A stretch of 64,000 bases of DNA from Clostridium lacusfryxellense (GCF_018861735.1 NZ_JAHLEB010000024.1:1-64000); one strand, 5' to 3'; positions 35,612-45,700 are shown, numbered from the stretch's first letter. Program-made: numbers and translations. Notes: generated by a model not told the origin, from the sequence alone.

Positions 35612-35719
35612 TTATAATTTTGTATTTTCAGTTAATAGAGGAATAGCAGTTTTTAACCAAAATTGTGGGTCAATCATACCACTTGACATCCCTCCATTAC
35701 TATATTGTTTATATAACAT
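35612..35719 (-). CDS. Peptide of 35 residues
   Basis: A short reading frame beginning MLYKQYSNGGMSSGMIDPQF and ending LTENTKL. It starts 13 bases after the stop of the 88-residue gene, behind a GGTGGAGAGAGG stretch, so it is probably co-translated. It is not a double-glycine bacteriocin precursor in an obvious way, although a GG pair at residues 9-10 is present. Function unknown. Confidence 0.5.
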   Translation of the reverse strand: MLYKQYSNGGMSSGMIDPQFWLKTAIPLLTENTKL

Positions 35720-35732
35720 CGCCTCTCTCCAC

Positions 35733-35999
35733 CTATCTGATTTTTTTCACTTTTTCATAAAGCTTTATCACCTTTTCAATTCTGCTTTTCACATACAAGT
35801 ACTTAGCTGCCCCCTGCATTATCTCAAATTCATAATTTTGTCCCAATTCCCAATACATCATATCTAAATAAGCTTCGCTGTTTATACTACCTTCAATTTC
35901 CTCTGTATATCCAACTATAAAACCAGGACTTATATTAATTATTTCTTTAACAACCTGTTTATTATCTGATAACCAATTACTGAAACTCTTATCTTCCAT
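35733..35999 (-). CDS. Unrecognised 88-residue protein
   Basis: An 88-residue, helix-rich, soluble protein with a very strong GGAGGAGA site six bases before its ATG. Segments include FSNWLSDNKQVVKEIINISP, an acidic TEEIEGS turn and LYVKSRIEKVIKLYEKVKK. No cysteines or membrane helix. I do not recognise it. The PGN_0703-like nuclease gene ends 71 bases upstream and the 35-residue peptide gene follows, so these may form one unit. An immunity- or inhibitor-type role is conceivable but not supported. Confidence 0.6.
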   Translation of the reverse strand: MEDKSFSNWLSDNKQVVKEIINISPGFIVGYTEEIEGSINSEAYLDMMYWELGQNYEFEIMQGAAKYLYVKSRIEKVIKLYEKVKKIR

Positions 36000-36070
36000 A
36001 CACCGTCTCCTCCATATAATTAATATTTTCTCTATTTCTAAAAACTATTCTACATCTAAGAAAATTAATA

Positions 36071-37477
36071 TTAAAAATACTTATAACTGAACTCCTTATT
36101 GTAATAATTTATTACTTCTCCAGAATTCAATCTATAATTTAATTCTTTAATGAGGTCCTCCCATGTAAATAAAATAAAATGAGCTCCCCACCCTCTAGCT
36201 ATAATATTTTTTCTTGCAGACAATGCCGTTTTTCTAATACCTTGATTTTCCTTTGGATATATGAATATAACATAACTATCTTCAGAAACGTGTGCTATAT
36301 TTCTCATTATTTGATAATTATCCAAAAATATATCTTCAGTTTTATAACTTTTTTCTATTGCAGGATTATCCTTAATTAATGGCATATATATATCATTAAA
36401 TTTATTTTTATGCTCCTCATCATGCTTAGCTTTTCCGAATTCATTTTCCGAATATTTTATTTCAAAATATACTTTAATTCCTGATGTTAACTTAATGTAA
36501 AAGTCAAAATTAGTTTTCCTCTTTGCATTTGTTTCTAATTCAGATCCCTTTTCAAAACATATATCTTTAGAATTATAATTAATTTCTCCTTTAATATTTA
36601 TGACACTCAATATCGATTCCAATAAATTTTCTTTGATTAATGGATAGAAAAAATTGATACACATCGCCTGTGATGAGTTCAAATGATGAAAATATTTATG
36701 GAAATTTATATTACTATAATCTGATTGAAAAAAATCAGACCTATACTTTTCAATAATATTTAATTCTCTTTTATCCACAGGTAAAATATGTTCATACAAA
36801 AGTTCTTTACCTTGGTAATTAAATATTCCATCTTCTAAAATTTTAAGCTTATTTCTTTTATAGGCCCCTAAATGTCCCTTAATTTTGGTTTGATAATCCC
36901 GTAAATCCAGAATTGCAGCTTCATCATTCCAATATGAACTTATAGATGCAAATCTTTTTATAGGAAAATTATTATCAGCTATAAATACATATGCAGACCC
37001 ATAGGGTAATTTTTCTTTTGGTAGGTTTTCTACATCATCATAATAACATCCAAGGCTTCCCATATACATAAAAGCTCTTAGAACTTCTATATCAGTATCT
37101 TCTGCTAAATTATCAACAAGTATCATTTGATTAGCACCAGAAACATAATAAGGTTTCTTTCTATAAGAATAAGGCATACCATTTTCGTAAAATATTTCAC
37201 ATTCGCCCTTAATATTATCAACTGTTAAATTCTTAGTATCTAAACTACTAACTTCAATTTTTGTTCTTTCACAATATTCTTTCAATTCTTTAATGATTTT
37301 AGCTTTATTCATGTTAACTTTTAATATTAGTATTCTTTTTCTACCGAATAAAGAATCCATAAACACATTCAGGTCATTAGAAAATAATGTGTTGATGTCT
37401 TGGTCACCTATCAAAGTTTTAGTACTATCCATATCACCAAACATTTTAGCTAACTCACTCATCAATTCACTATCCAT
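36071..37477 (-). CDS. PGN_0703-like putative PD-(D/E)xK nuclease with extra N-terminal domain
   Basis: A 468-residue protein in two halves. The C-terminal half has the arrangement of the PGN_0703 putative restriction endonuclease family: HLNSSQAMCINFFYPL (about 265), then a strand with FDFYIK, then the nuclease core strand VYFEIKYSENEFG (about 345, the ExK of a PD-(D/E)xK fold), followed by YIFIYP-like strands. The N-terminal half (residues 1-250) is mixed alpha/beta, rich in Asp and Lys, and unassigned. The family is considered defence-related, but activity is unproven. Two ATGs compete. Spacing to AAGGGAG favours the second, at 37477. Confidence 0.7.
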   Translation of the reverse strand: MDSELMSELAKMFGDMDSTKTLIGDQDINTLFSNDLNVFMDSLFGRKRILILKVNMNKAKIIKELKEYCERTKIEVSSLDTKNLTVDNIKGECEIFYENGMPYSYRKKPYYVSGANQMILVDNLAEDTDIEVLRAFMYMGSLGCYYDDVENLPKEKLPYGSAYVFIADNNFPIKRFASISSYWNDEAAILDLRDYQTKIKGHLGAYKRNKLKILEDGIFNYQGKELLYEHILPVDKRELNIIEKYRSDFFQSDYSNINFHKYFHHLNSSQAMCINFFYPLIKENLLESILSVINIKGEINYNSKDICFEKGSELETNAKRKTNFDFYIKLTSGIKVYFEIKYSENEFGKAKHDEEHKNKFNDIYMPLIKDNPAIEKSYKTEDIFLDNYQIMRNIAHVSEDSYVIFIYPKENQGIRKTALSARKNIIARGWGAHFILFTWEDLIKELNYRLNSGEVINYYNKEFSYKYF

Positions 37478-37772
37478 TAAAGTCATCTCCCTTATTATCT
37501 ATTTCTATCTAAGACTACAATTCATGCGCACTCATAATTCTAAATAATAATTCTCTTTACATATTTTAATTTTAATACCTTATTACATTATTCAACAATC
37601 AACTAATAATCCCTTTATTTCTTGTAAATCCCTTAAAAGTAAATAACTAGTCAAAGAGTACTGTAACATCACCCACTAGCTATTTATTAAAACACCTTAT
37701 GCTTAAGTTAAGCGAGCCACATACCATATTGATAGATTTCATTAAGTTTTCATAAAAATATTTCCAAAAATC

Positions 37773-37806
37773 AAAAAACTACCGAAATATATCTTTCAGC
37801 AGTTTC
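37773..37806 (-). terminator. Terminator of the 132-residue gene (repeat family member)
   Basis: A stem-loop AAACTACCGAAATATATC followed by TTTCAGCAGTTT, ending in a T run on the minus strand. It is the third member of the family seen at 11608 and 13686. Confidence 0.7.
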
Positions 37807-37828
37807 CCATCTAACTTTAACTTAATTT

Positions 37829-38227
37829 TTATTCTATAGAATCAATATAAATAATAGCCTCTTCACTTAATTCTATTTGAAAAGAAAATCCTTTAACTCC
37901 ATTAGCTTTGAGTTTTTTACTATTAATCAAATCGATTTTACTCAAATAATTATTTTCAGGGACTAATCTTACACACTTGGACCTCCTCTTTATGTTTATT
38001 TCTTCGCCTACATTAAATTCACTGTCATTGATAGATTGATCATAACTTAAAATAGCTCTTACTCTACATTTTAGCAATATAGCACTGTATGGAGCACCTA
38101 TATAAATATATACAGCATCTCCTTCTAACACATTTAAATTAGTTCCATAATCTACAAATCCATTTTTCAGAAAACTCCCTAATATATCGTACTTAAATAA
38201 ATTACATGGAAACAACCACTTTTTCAT
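37829..38227 (-). CDS. Unrecognised 132-residue protein, possibly EVE/PUA-like
   Basis: A soluble 132-residue protein starting MKKWLFPCNLFKYDILGSF. The segment LEGDAVYIYIGAPYSAILLK, followed by CRVRAIL, resembles the central strand pair of EVE/PUA-like domains, which bind modified bases and are often attached to nucleases. The rest (GEEINIKRRSKCVRLV) is basic, as expected for a nucleic-acid binder. The call rests on one segment. It is 350 bases from the nuclease gene, so the two could act together, but a terminator lies between them. Confidence 0.5.
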   Translation of the reverse strand: MKKWLFPCNLFKYDILGSFLKNGFVDYGTNLNVLEGDAVYIYIGAPYSAILLKCRVRAILSYDQSINDSEFNVGEEINIKRRSKCVRLVPENNYLSKIDLINSKKLKANGVKGFSFQIELSEEAIIYIDSIE

Positions 38228-38329
38228 TCTATACCTCCTAAATTAAATTCAAAATTAATACCAATATATAAATAAATAAAAGATCCCTCGATAATACTAA
38301 TATGATTAGTCAAAGCTTTTTCTGTTGCA

Positions 38330-38866
38330 CTATATTATCTCTAGTTCATTCCATAAATCAATATATATTGAATACTTTTGATCTATACTATTCTTTAATA
38401 TCTCAAAATCAGTATCGCCCCAATTTCTATATGCCTTACTGTGCTCAATATACCGTTTTGCAAATGGAACCAAATCGTTGCACATTGAAAATTTCTTATT
38501 TATTTTTAAGCTATTATCTCTCCACTCAAATGTAATGCTCTCTTGAGTACAAAGCATTTCTATCATCAGCCTATCCATCATATTGTTATAATTTAGCCAA
38601 CAGTCATATATTAATTCTTTATCATCACTAAACATAAACATATTAAGGAATCCTAGGGCTTCGTCCGTTTCTATTATACTATTTCTTATACTAATAGAAG
38701 GATTAGGGGCAATCTTTTTTATATGGTACTCATCTTCCTTTATTACAAACACTACCTCTCCATACGGTTTACCGGGTAAAACAACTATGGTAGGTCTCAT
38801 TGTTCCATTGGGCATAAAAGCCAAATCCTTCAATAATTGATTTATTAACATTTGTTTTGTACCCAT
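38330..38866 (-). CDS. Unrecognised 178-residue protein
   Basis: A 178-residue soluble protein with GGAGGG before its ATG. It has a mixed pattern: a short helix, strand pairs around TIVVLPGKPYGEVVFVIK, then helices (ALGFLNMFMF, NNMMDRLMIEMLC). No known catalytic motif is visible. It starts MGTKQMLINQLLKDLAFMPN. It lies 100 bases upstream of the 132-residue gene on the same strand and may share its transcript. I cannot assign it. Confidence 0.55.
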   Translation of the reverse strand: MGTKQMLINQLLKDLAFMPNGTMRPTIVVLPGKPYGEVVFVIKEDEYHIKKIAPNPSISIRNSIIETDEALGFLNMFMFSDDKELIYDCWLNYNNMMDRLMIEMLCTQESITFEWRDNSLKINKKFSMCNDLVPFAKRYIEHSKAYRNWGDTDFEILKNSIDQKYSIYIDLWNELEII

Positions 38867-38939
38867 TAATTCCCTCCTTTCAACTAATTATAGCTAAATT
38901 TATCATTTAGACCAAGTAATAACTTCTCGCAATATACTT

Positions 38940-39118
38940 GGGACTGTTATTAATTAGTAACATCTCTACTCCTCCAAATGCTATCCATTTAGCTGGTCAT
39001 GTTATAAATGCTAGTGTGGAGGTTAATGAGGTATGTACTACAAAAGGCAAAGCGATTCCCAATACAATCGTAAATATTGCATGTATAATAGTACTTAAGA
39101 TGATTAAATTGTATACAT
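38940..39118 (-). pseudogene. Possible membrane-protein remnant
   Basis: Read on the minus strand, a frame gives YNLIILSTIIHAIFTIVLGI, ALPFVVHTSLTS and, after one stop, PAKWIAFGGVEMLLINN. Its hydrophobic pattern looks like two membrane helices, with no start codon. A plus-strand frame of 60 codons over the same bases has no such pattern. The rest of 38867-39268 shows nothing. Confidence 0.35.
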
Positions 39119-39268
39119 GAACAGATTAAATTTTCTTCTGCATTCTTTTCCTACTAATAGGTACCCATGAATTCAATATACCAATAATACTTATTATTAA
39201 CTCATCTAATACAATGTTATGGAATCTTTAGAGTTCTAATGCTTATAAAAAAAACCTTTTGTATAATA

Positions 39269-39778
39269 TTAAGCGTCTATATTGTCCCAAAATTCTTCTG
39301 GCAAAGAATCGTAGGCATCATAACATTCTTTTCTGTAGTCAGCCTCTTTTTGTCTTTCTATGATAACACTAGCCTTTAAATCACTTAATATACTTTCAAA
39401 TTTTATTGGTTCAATATTAAAGCTGATACATATCCCCTCAAAATATAATAAATATGAACAAGAATCTGGATTATTATTATATATAAATTTAACATCAACT
39501 TCAGGTGATTTAAAAATAGGAGGTTTGACTTCTTTTAAAATATTAAATACAATATCGATATAAACACCTGGATAACCTTCTTGAATTTGAAAATGAAGTG
39601 TATCCAAACTATAAATACAGTTAATTACCTCTATATTAAAAGTAAAATAAGGATTCTTATTTAAATCTTTCCCTATATCTTGTCTAATATATATTTGCCC
39701 TTTTTTTTCTAATACCTTCTTTGTAATTATATTAAGCTCGTATACTGTAATTTTTCTTTCAATTGATTCTAATACCAT
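39269..39778 (-). CDS. Unrecognised 169-residue protein
   Basis: A soluble 169-residue protein starting VLESIERKITVYELNIITKK, then strands (YFTFNIEVINCIYSLDTLHF, YPGVYIDIVFNILKE) and a C-terminal acidic stretch ending PEEFWDNIDA. It has a site of AGGAATAAT type before its ATG and no membrane helix or metal motif. I do not recognise it. It is isolated between two gaps, upstream of a remnant, on the same strand as the defence-like genes. Confidence 0.55.
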   Translation of the reverse strand: MVLESIERKITVYELNIITKKVLEKKGQIYIRQDIGKDLNKNPYFTFNIEVINCIYSLDTLHFQIQEGYPGVYIDIVFNILKEVKPPIFKSPEVDVKFIYNNNPDSCSYLLYFEGICISFNIEPIKFESILSDLKASVIIERQKEADYRKECYDAYDSLPEEFWDNIDA

Positions 39779-40341
39779 TATTATTCCTCCATAAATTTTT
39801 ATTTGTATTTCAGTTATTATTAAATTGAAGCTGTATCCAAAAGTTAATACATCAAATTCTTAAATCATTTAAATAATAGCATATTATGCGTAAAAAACTT
39901 GTCTAACTATGTATAATTAGACACATTTTATTAATTTACCTGCTGTGCATCTATCTAAAATTATTCAATTAGGCTTCCCTCAATTATTCCATCACCATTT
40001 GCATCGTCTTCATCATTTTTTCTTCCATCATTTTCCAACCAGTTCAATACTTACAGTTTCAGGTGAATAGATGCCAGAAAATCAGGTACCATTAAGCGTT
40101 TAGTAACCGAAACGAACAATCTCTGTTTTCTAATCTTATATGGCTAGACCTACCGCAAAATAAGCACCAGTAGCCCTACTCCTGCTACTGATGCTCACTC
40201 TAAATTTTGGTTAATTAGTTTACTATTCTTCCCAAGTCACAGTTACCCTAGTGGGATGCGAAGCAACCCACTTATTAGTAAAATATTATAATTAATTATC
40301 GCACCTCTTATTTTTTTCTTGTACTCTTGATATTCACTGAA
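39779..40341. other. Gap with gene remnants and a hairpin
   Basis: Minus-strand remnants read GIYSPETVSIELVGK near 40040-40080 and LNWLENDGRKNDEDDANGDG near 39970-40030. The last resembles a calcium-binding EF-hand/dockerin loop of a secreted protein. Both are cut by stops. A stem of 12 bases (AGCACCAGTAGC against GCTACTGATGCT) lies at about 40163-40196 and could be the terminator of the HAD operon. Confidence 0.45.
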
Positions 40342-40863
40342 TCATACAGATATAACATTCAGTTTTAATTGTTGCAAATCTTGAATTACACTCCGATTAT
40401 CTTCGAAAAAAACTAAGTTTTCTAAATCACATTCAAGAAATTCGGTGATTTTTTCTATATCCTGTATCACATCAACCTTATTACTAAATAGGATTTTTCT
40501 AAATGCCTTACAAATTTTGTAGTATTCTAAAATTGCTAATGCTCTAGGCTCATCTGAGCTTGTCCATAACATACAAATTTCAACATCTTGAGCTTTCAAT
40601 ACCTGTAGTAACGATATATTTGGTATTGTACTCTTCAAATTATTCATAAAGTATCCTTGCTTTAATTCTATTATTTCATTTTTCTGTGCATTATTCAGGT
40701 CCGGAAATTTGTTAAAAACAACATCTCGTGTAATCCTTTTACAATTATTAATTGGTGCGAACCCCTGCAGATTTAACGCATAATTGTAAGAAACATTATT
40801 TAATGAATCTGTATATATCAGAGTATTGTCTAAATCAAATACATATCTCTTAATACTTATCAT
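40342..40863 (-). CDS. HAD-family hydrolase, last gene of the PRTase-DprA-HAD operon
   Basis: A 173-residue phosphatase-like protein. HAD motif I DLDNTL (residues 10-15), motif II as the serine/threonine strand in CMLWTSSDEPR, a lysine (SNKVD) and motif IV in VFFEDNR are all present, so it should be catalytically competent. Cap insertion after motif I is short (type C1). Substrates of such HADs are small phosphates, nucleotides or polynucleotide ends. Its ATG overlaps the DprA-like stop by four bases, giving coupled translation. With a phosphoribosyltransferase two genes upstream, a role in making or removing a phosphoribosyl-type product is a reasonable guess, not a demonstrated one. Confidence 0.8.
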   Translation of the reverse strand: MISIKRYVFDLDNTLIYTDSLNNVSYNYALNLQGFAPINNCKRITRDVVFNKFPDLNNAQKNEIIELKQGYFMNNLKSTIPNISLLQVLKAQDVEICMLWTSSDEPRALAILEYYKICKAFRKILFSNKVDVIQDIEKITEFLECDLENLVFFEDNRSVIQDLQQLKLNVISV

Positions 40864-41804
40864 AGTAGTGTCATTTGTTCGCCAATATTAGAATACGCTT
40901 TTGAAGACAAATTTGGATTATCAATCAATTTAATATGATCGATTGAACTTGAAATCAAAATTTTAACTTTATCTATCCCTTTGCTATTGACTAAATCCTT
41001 ATTTAGGCCAAACCGCTTATCGTTCTCATCCATCTTACTATTATACATTGCATATCTTTCAATTTCATACTTCCTTGCGGCCTCCATTGCATGACGCGAA
41101 CCACTATCTCCTTCTCCTTTTCTATAGCTAGCTATCAAAATAATTGCCTTCGAAAACATCGCTTGCAATCGGTCTCTTTCAATAAATCGATTAATTGCCT
41201 CGTATTTTGAAGCAGCCTCCTTATAATATTCAGAAATCAATAGTCCGCCTTTTTTAACTACCACTTCAGCAAAATCACGATTTTCAGCAGGATATATTTT
41301 GCCTAATTGTGATGGCAAAATTGCAATCGTCTTACCGTTTGTTTCTAAACAAGTTTTATGCGCAATTGTATCACAGCCTATTGCCAATCCACTTACTATT
41401 ACAAGTTCGTTTTTAACAAGTCTTTCAACTACATCTGCTTCTCTTTTAATAATATCCTCATCTGGGTCGAGAAGACCAATTACTGCTATATTCTTATTTA
41501 AATCACTAAGTAATGACAAATTGCCCCTGTAAAATAATAAATACGGTTTGTCTCCATTATTTTTAACTTTTCCGTTGATAACTGGGAAATCATCATCATA
41601 AGAACAAATAATTCCTTCTTCCCTATCTGACGAATCAAGTTCACCAGATATTTTTTCTGATGTCTTAATAACTCTGTCATCATTCAAGACTTCTTTATCA
41701 AACTTCTCTCTATCTGCAAAATTGCCCCAAAACTGAGCGTTTGTTTTTATTATCCCGCACTCTTTTGCAGCTAGTACCTTTAATGCAATATCTGAATACT
41801 TCAT
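40860..41804 (-). CDS. DprA/SMF-like SLOG-domain protein in the PRTase operon
   Basis: A 314-residue protein with the Rossmann-like DprA (LOG/SMF) core: YLLFYRGNLSLLSD, then NIAVIGL, the family signature VSGLAIGCDTIAH (about 145-157), AILPSQLGKIYPAENRDF and the loop DSGSRHAMEAARK. Real DprA loads RecA on incoming DNA. The genetic setting here is different, between a phosphoribosyltransferase and a HAD. SLOG-family proteins in such operons have been proposed to sense or process nucleotide-type signals. No winged-helix C-terminus, as in competence DprA, is evident. The gene starts in a TAATG overlap with the upstream gene, with AGGAGGAG before it. Confidence 0.82.
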   Translation of the reverse strand: MKYSDIALKVLAAKECGIIKTNAQFWGNFADREKFDKEVLNDDRVIKTSEKISGELDSSDREEGIICSYDDDFPVINGKVKNNGDKPYLLFYRGNLSLLSDLNKNIAVIGLLDPDEDIIKREADVVERLVKNELVIVSGLAIGCDTIAHKTCLETNGKTIAILPSQLGKIYPAENRDFAEVVVKKGGLLISEYYKEAASKYEAINRFIERDRLQAMFSKAIILIASYRKGEGDSGSRHAMEAARKYEIERYAMYNSKMDENDKRFGLNKDLVNSKGIDKVKILISSSIDHIKLIDNPNLSSKAYSNIGEQMTLL

Positions 41805-42421
41805 TAGCTCCTCCTAGCGTACCCAATTGAATAAAATATTATTTTTTTCGCACCATTATCAAGTAATGCTTGGATACAATCTTGATCGATATTAACATTT
41901 CTTGTATATATATCATCAATAAGTATAATGTTTTGATTCCTTATTCTATTTGTGTCTATATCACAGGTGGCAACCGTTATTCCTGGACATGGTTCATCTC
42001 CATCATTAGGAATATTAACTGCATTACGCAAGTGGGTTGTAAGAGTGTTTACTACTCTTATAATGCAATCAGTTCCATCAATAACTCCTCGAATATCATT
42101 AGCCGCAATTTTTATTGCGTCTCTTAGCATTAGCTGAGAATTAGAATATGTTCCCAGCGCCTTCGCTCTAGGCACACAAACACACATACAATTTGACAAG
42201 CTTTCTATTTTAATAATATCTGGAATATCTTCCATCAAAATTTCTATAACTTTGTCCCTTGCTATAATTAAATTTCTATGTGGTTCTGTGTTAAAAGTAT
42301 TTTTCAGAGTATTTAGAAAACCAGGATTATCTGGTTGTCCATACCCAGTATAAAATTGATGATAATATCCAGTAATATCTTTTTTTAAACAGATATTGTT
42401 TTCAATAATAAATCTATCCAT
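41804..42421 (-). CDS. Phosphoribosyltransferase-like protein, first gene of the PRTase-DprA-HAD operon
   Basis: A protein of 205 residues with the type I PRTase PRPP loop IILIDDIYTRNVNIDQDCIQ near residue 165 and the preceding CVCVPRAKALGTYSNSQ strand-loop. The PRPP loop has the two acidic residues but a longer and less usual TRN segment. Start choice: the open frame begins 75 bases earlier, but GTGGGGGGG just before the ATG at 42421 marks the true start. Substrates are unknown: it might move ribose-phosphate to a base, protein or nucleic acid. The DprA-like stop/start overlap (TAATG) and the HAD overlap (ATGA) show that the three are translated as a unit. Confidence 0.8.
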   Translation of the reverse strand: MDRFIIENNICLKKDITGYYHQFYTGYGQPDNPGFLNTLKNTFNTEPHRNLIIARDKVIEILMEDIPDIIKIESLSNCMCVCVPRAKALGTYSNSQLMLRDAIKIAANDIRGVIDGTDCIIRVVNTLTTHLRNAVNIPNDGDEPCPGITVATCDIDTNRIRNQNIILIDDIYTRNVNIDQDCIQALLDNGAKKIIFYSIGYARRS

Positions 42422-42793
42422 TACGAACCCCCCCACTTGTTTATATTTGTATTTGTATTTTCTAAATTCGAAATGAAACTTTCCTATAAAAATCAACTGG
42501 ATGTCACGAAAAATTCAATATTCACTTGAATATTTTACCACATTTCTCATCATTCTTCAATCATTTTCGATAAATTATTGTTTTTATTTTGCTTATAAGG
42601 ATAATTAAACCTTGTAAATTATCCACAGGGCACAGAATAAATTTTTATAAGTAATAATAACTTTTTCTGAAGATCGCTCCAGATTTCTTATAGTAATTGT
42701 CTCTTCACACAAATCTATTTATCACCAATAACACTTTTAAAGTTCCCTCCCCTTTTTATATAGTTAGAAATCGTCATAGTTCTAAACTTACTC
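42422..42793 (-). promoter_or_regulatory. Region upstream of the PRTase operon with a palindromic site
   Basis: A perfect inverted repeat AATATTC-ACTT-GAATATT lies at 42517-42534, about 100 bases before the PRTase start. It is a fair operator candidate. No convincing -35/-10 pair was found next to it. The rest of the gap, after the helicase gene ends, shows no coding or terminator signal. Confidence 0.45.
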
Positions 42794-45700
42794 TTAAGTT
42801 GAAGTAGTATCAACCTCCTCTAAATTTAATTTATCTAGTGGTTTAAAATTTTTAATTTTATTACCACCACAATGAAATACTTTTAGTTTCTTTAGTTTTC
42901 CTACCGCCCTTATGCTCGTTATTAAGTTATTACTAATATATAGCTTTTCTAGCTCAAAGTGATTATGAAGCACCGAAATATCTTTCACAAGATTACCGTC
43001 TATAAGGAGTTCCTTTAAATTTATCAATTGTTCAAGTTCATTTATATTTGTAATTTTACAGTCACAAAATCCTAATTTTTTCATATTTTGAAGTTGATCT
43101 ATTCCACTTATATCTTTTATGTCATTTTCAAATATATATAACTGTTCTAATTGTTTAAGATTATATATAGGTGTTATATCTTCAATATTATTTTTAAGTA
43201 TTACTATTTGCCTTAAATTAACTAAATCTTTAAGTGGTGATACATCTTTTAAGTTGTTTTTTTGTATAAATATTGAATTAAGATTTTTTAATGCCTGTAC
43301 ACCTTCTAAACTCGTTATTCCCTTTTGTTCTATCTGCAAACTAGTTAATCCTAACACATCCCATGTATATATAGGTTGATTACAATTCCCAATTCCTTTT
43401 CTCACAACCTTTTCAACTTCAAAGTCTTCAAATTTTATTAAATTTTCTTCTAATCTGTTCTTTTCATTACATCTTCCAGCCTTTTGCATTTCTCCCGCCA
43501 TTAAATAATAATTTGCCGCTTTATCATAATCCTCTAATTTATGTTCATAAACTTCCGCTGCTTTTTCTAATTCCCCAGCCCTCTCATATCTAATTGCTGC
43601 TTCATTATATTTTTTTATAGAAACACAAGAAACTGCACTTTTGCTCCAATCATTTATGCTATCAAAATACTTAGTTTCATAAAAATGATATATATTCATA
43701 TCTTTTCTTCCATAGATTTTAGAACCGTATAACCTTGCTGCCGTTCTATAAAGACCAGCATTATCATAACACCTTGCAGCCTCATCTATCCTCTCTATAT
43801 CTACATATATCTGCGCTGCATTTTCTAGATTTCCACTTTCTATTTCTATTAAAGCATTACATTCTTTCTTAATCAATGTGCCTTCATTAATAAGTTTCTC
43901 ATCTACTATTCTTTCAAAACATTGAATTGCTTGTCTATAAAGTTTCTTACTTAAAAGCTTTTTACCTTGATTAAACCACTCTATATCATCACACTTGCTA
44001 TTTGCATATAATTTTATTTCACCTATTTCTTTAACTATCTTCAATTTATTATTTATATCATCTTGCTTCCATAATTGCGGGATTTTTTTACCCTCATAAA
44101 TAATACAATTTTTCATAGCTCTTGTTATTGCAACATATAATAAAGTTGTTTCATATCTTATGAATTTCTTATAAATATTATTAATTGAAATTCCACTGTT
44201 TTCTCTTCTTAGAATTTTCTCCCAACTTTTATCAGCCTCTAATTTATCACAAACTAACTCCCACAAAACAACCATCTGAAATTCAAGGCCTTTTGACTCT
44301 TCTATTGTAAATATCAAAGGACTATTTTTATATTTACTTTCAAAATATTCTTTTAGCTCCTGCTGCTTTAGTATACTCTTCACTAAAATAGCTTGGGTAG
44401 GTCCCATAGTATATAAGCTTTCCATCAAACTTTTTTCTTCAATATCGCTACAAATCAAAGGCATATCACCATCGAATACGCCTTGTTTAGATTTAACCGA
44501 ATATTTTAATTCATTTAAGTCCTCTTGGAGGGAGTTTATACTATTAGCCAACCTAACTATATTTCCTACACTTCTAAAATTCTGTTCTAGTTTGTAGAGT
44601 TTGGGTTTTGAATTATGTAATTGATTATAAAATGTATTTTTAACATTTTCCCATCTAAAACCACTATGATTAACTATTTGATGGTCATCGCCAACTAATA
44701 TAAGCCTTTCTTCTTTATATTGAGCTAACGAAAATAACATTATCAAATGTAAAGCTGTGAGGTCTTGAACTTCATCACACGCAACCATATAATATGGCTT
44801 TGTATTTATATCTACACTTAAATATTTATTTATCATATCTAATTCATCGACCATATAATTATCTTTCAAATAATTTTCATACCATAAAAATATGTTATAT
44901 GCTTCCTTCCTACAGTTATAAAAGTTTGGAGCTTCCTCAGAAGAAATCGCAACATATTCATTTAAAGTAATTTTTACTTTATACCTATTACCGCTACCTT
45001 TCCATACTGCTCTAATTTCCTCCCAAACCATATGCGGAGTAAATTTTTTTTGCAAGTTATTGCCTCTAGCGTATTTTATGTATTCAAATATAAATCTATC
45101 TTGAGTCATTATAGCCTGTATTTCATCTTCCTTATTCTTAGCAAGAAAATTTTCGAAAGTAGTAAACTTTGTATTTTTCAAATAATTTTCTTCATCATCC
45201 AAGCCTCTCACTAACCTCACAAATAATTCCTTAGCATCCCTGCAAAGCTGCTCACTATAAGTTATATATATCTTTTGTTCGGTTGGCTTAGATATAAATT
45301 TATAGATTAGCACTGTAGTTTTACCACTACCAGCAGTTCCTGCAATGAGCATTGGTAATGGTTTAATCATAAGTTCATACTGTTCCTGTGAAAGCTTCAA
45401 CTGAAAATCTATTATTTCATCTTTGGTTAACTCTTTTTTATTAATAACTCTTATTAAATCTTCCTCATTCATTAAATAAAACTTGGAATTATTTAAATAC
45501 GTATAAATCTCATACTGATTAGAGTAGTATTTTGATTCATGTTCAATAATTTTTTCAATATTTTCATCTGTACATTGTTCAACCTCATATAATTCTTGAG
45601 TATAATCATTTCCTAAAATACTTTTTGCAACACGTATTACCTTATCATGCTCTAATCCTAAGTGATAGATATAGATTAATGCTTTATTAGAACTACTATT

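Noticed and set aside
38938-39120. Plus-strand 60-codon frame as a gene
   Set aside because: No ribosome site. The opposite strand has a better, membrane-protein-like pattern over the same bases.
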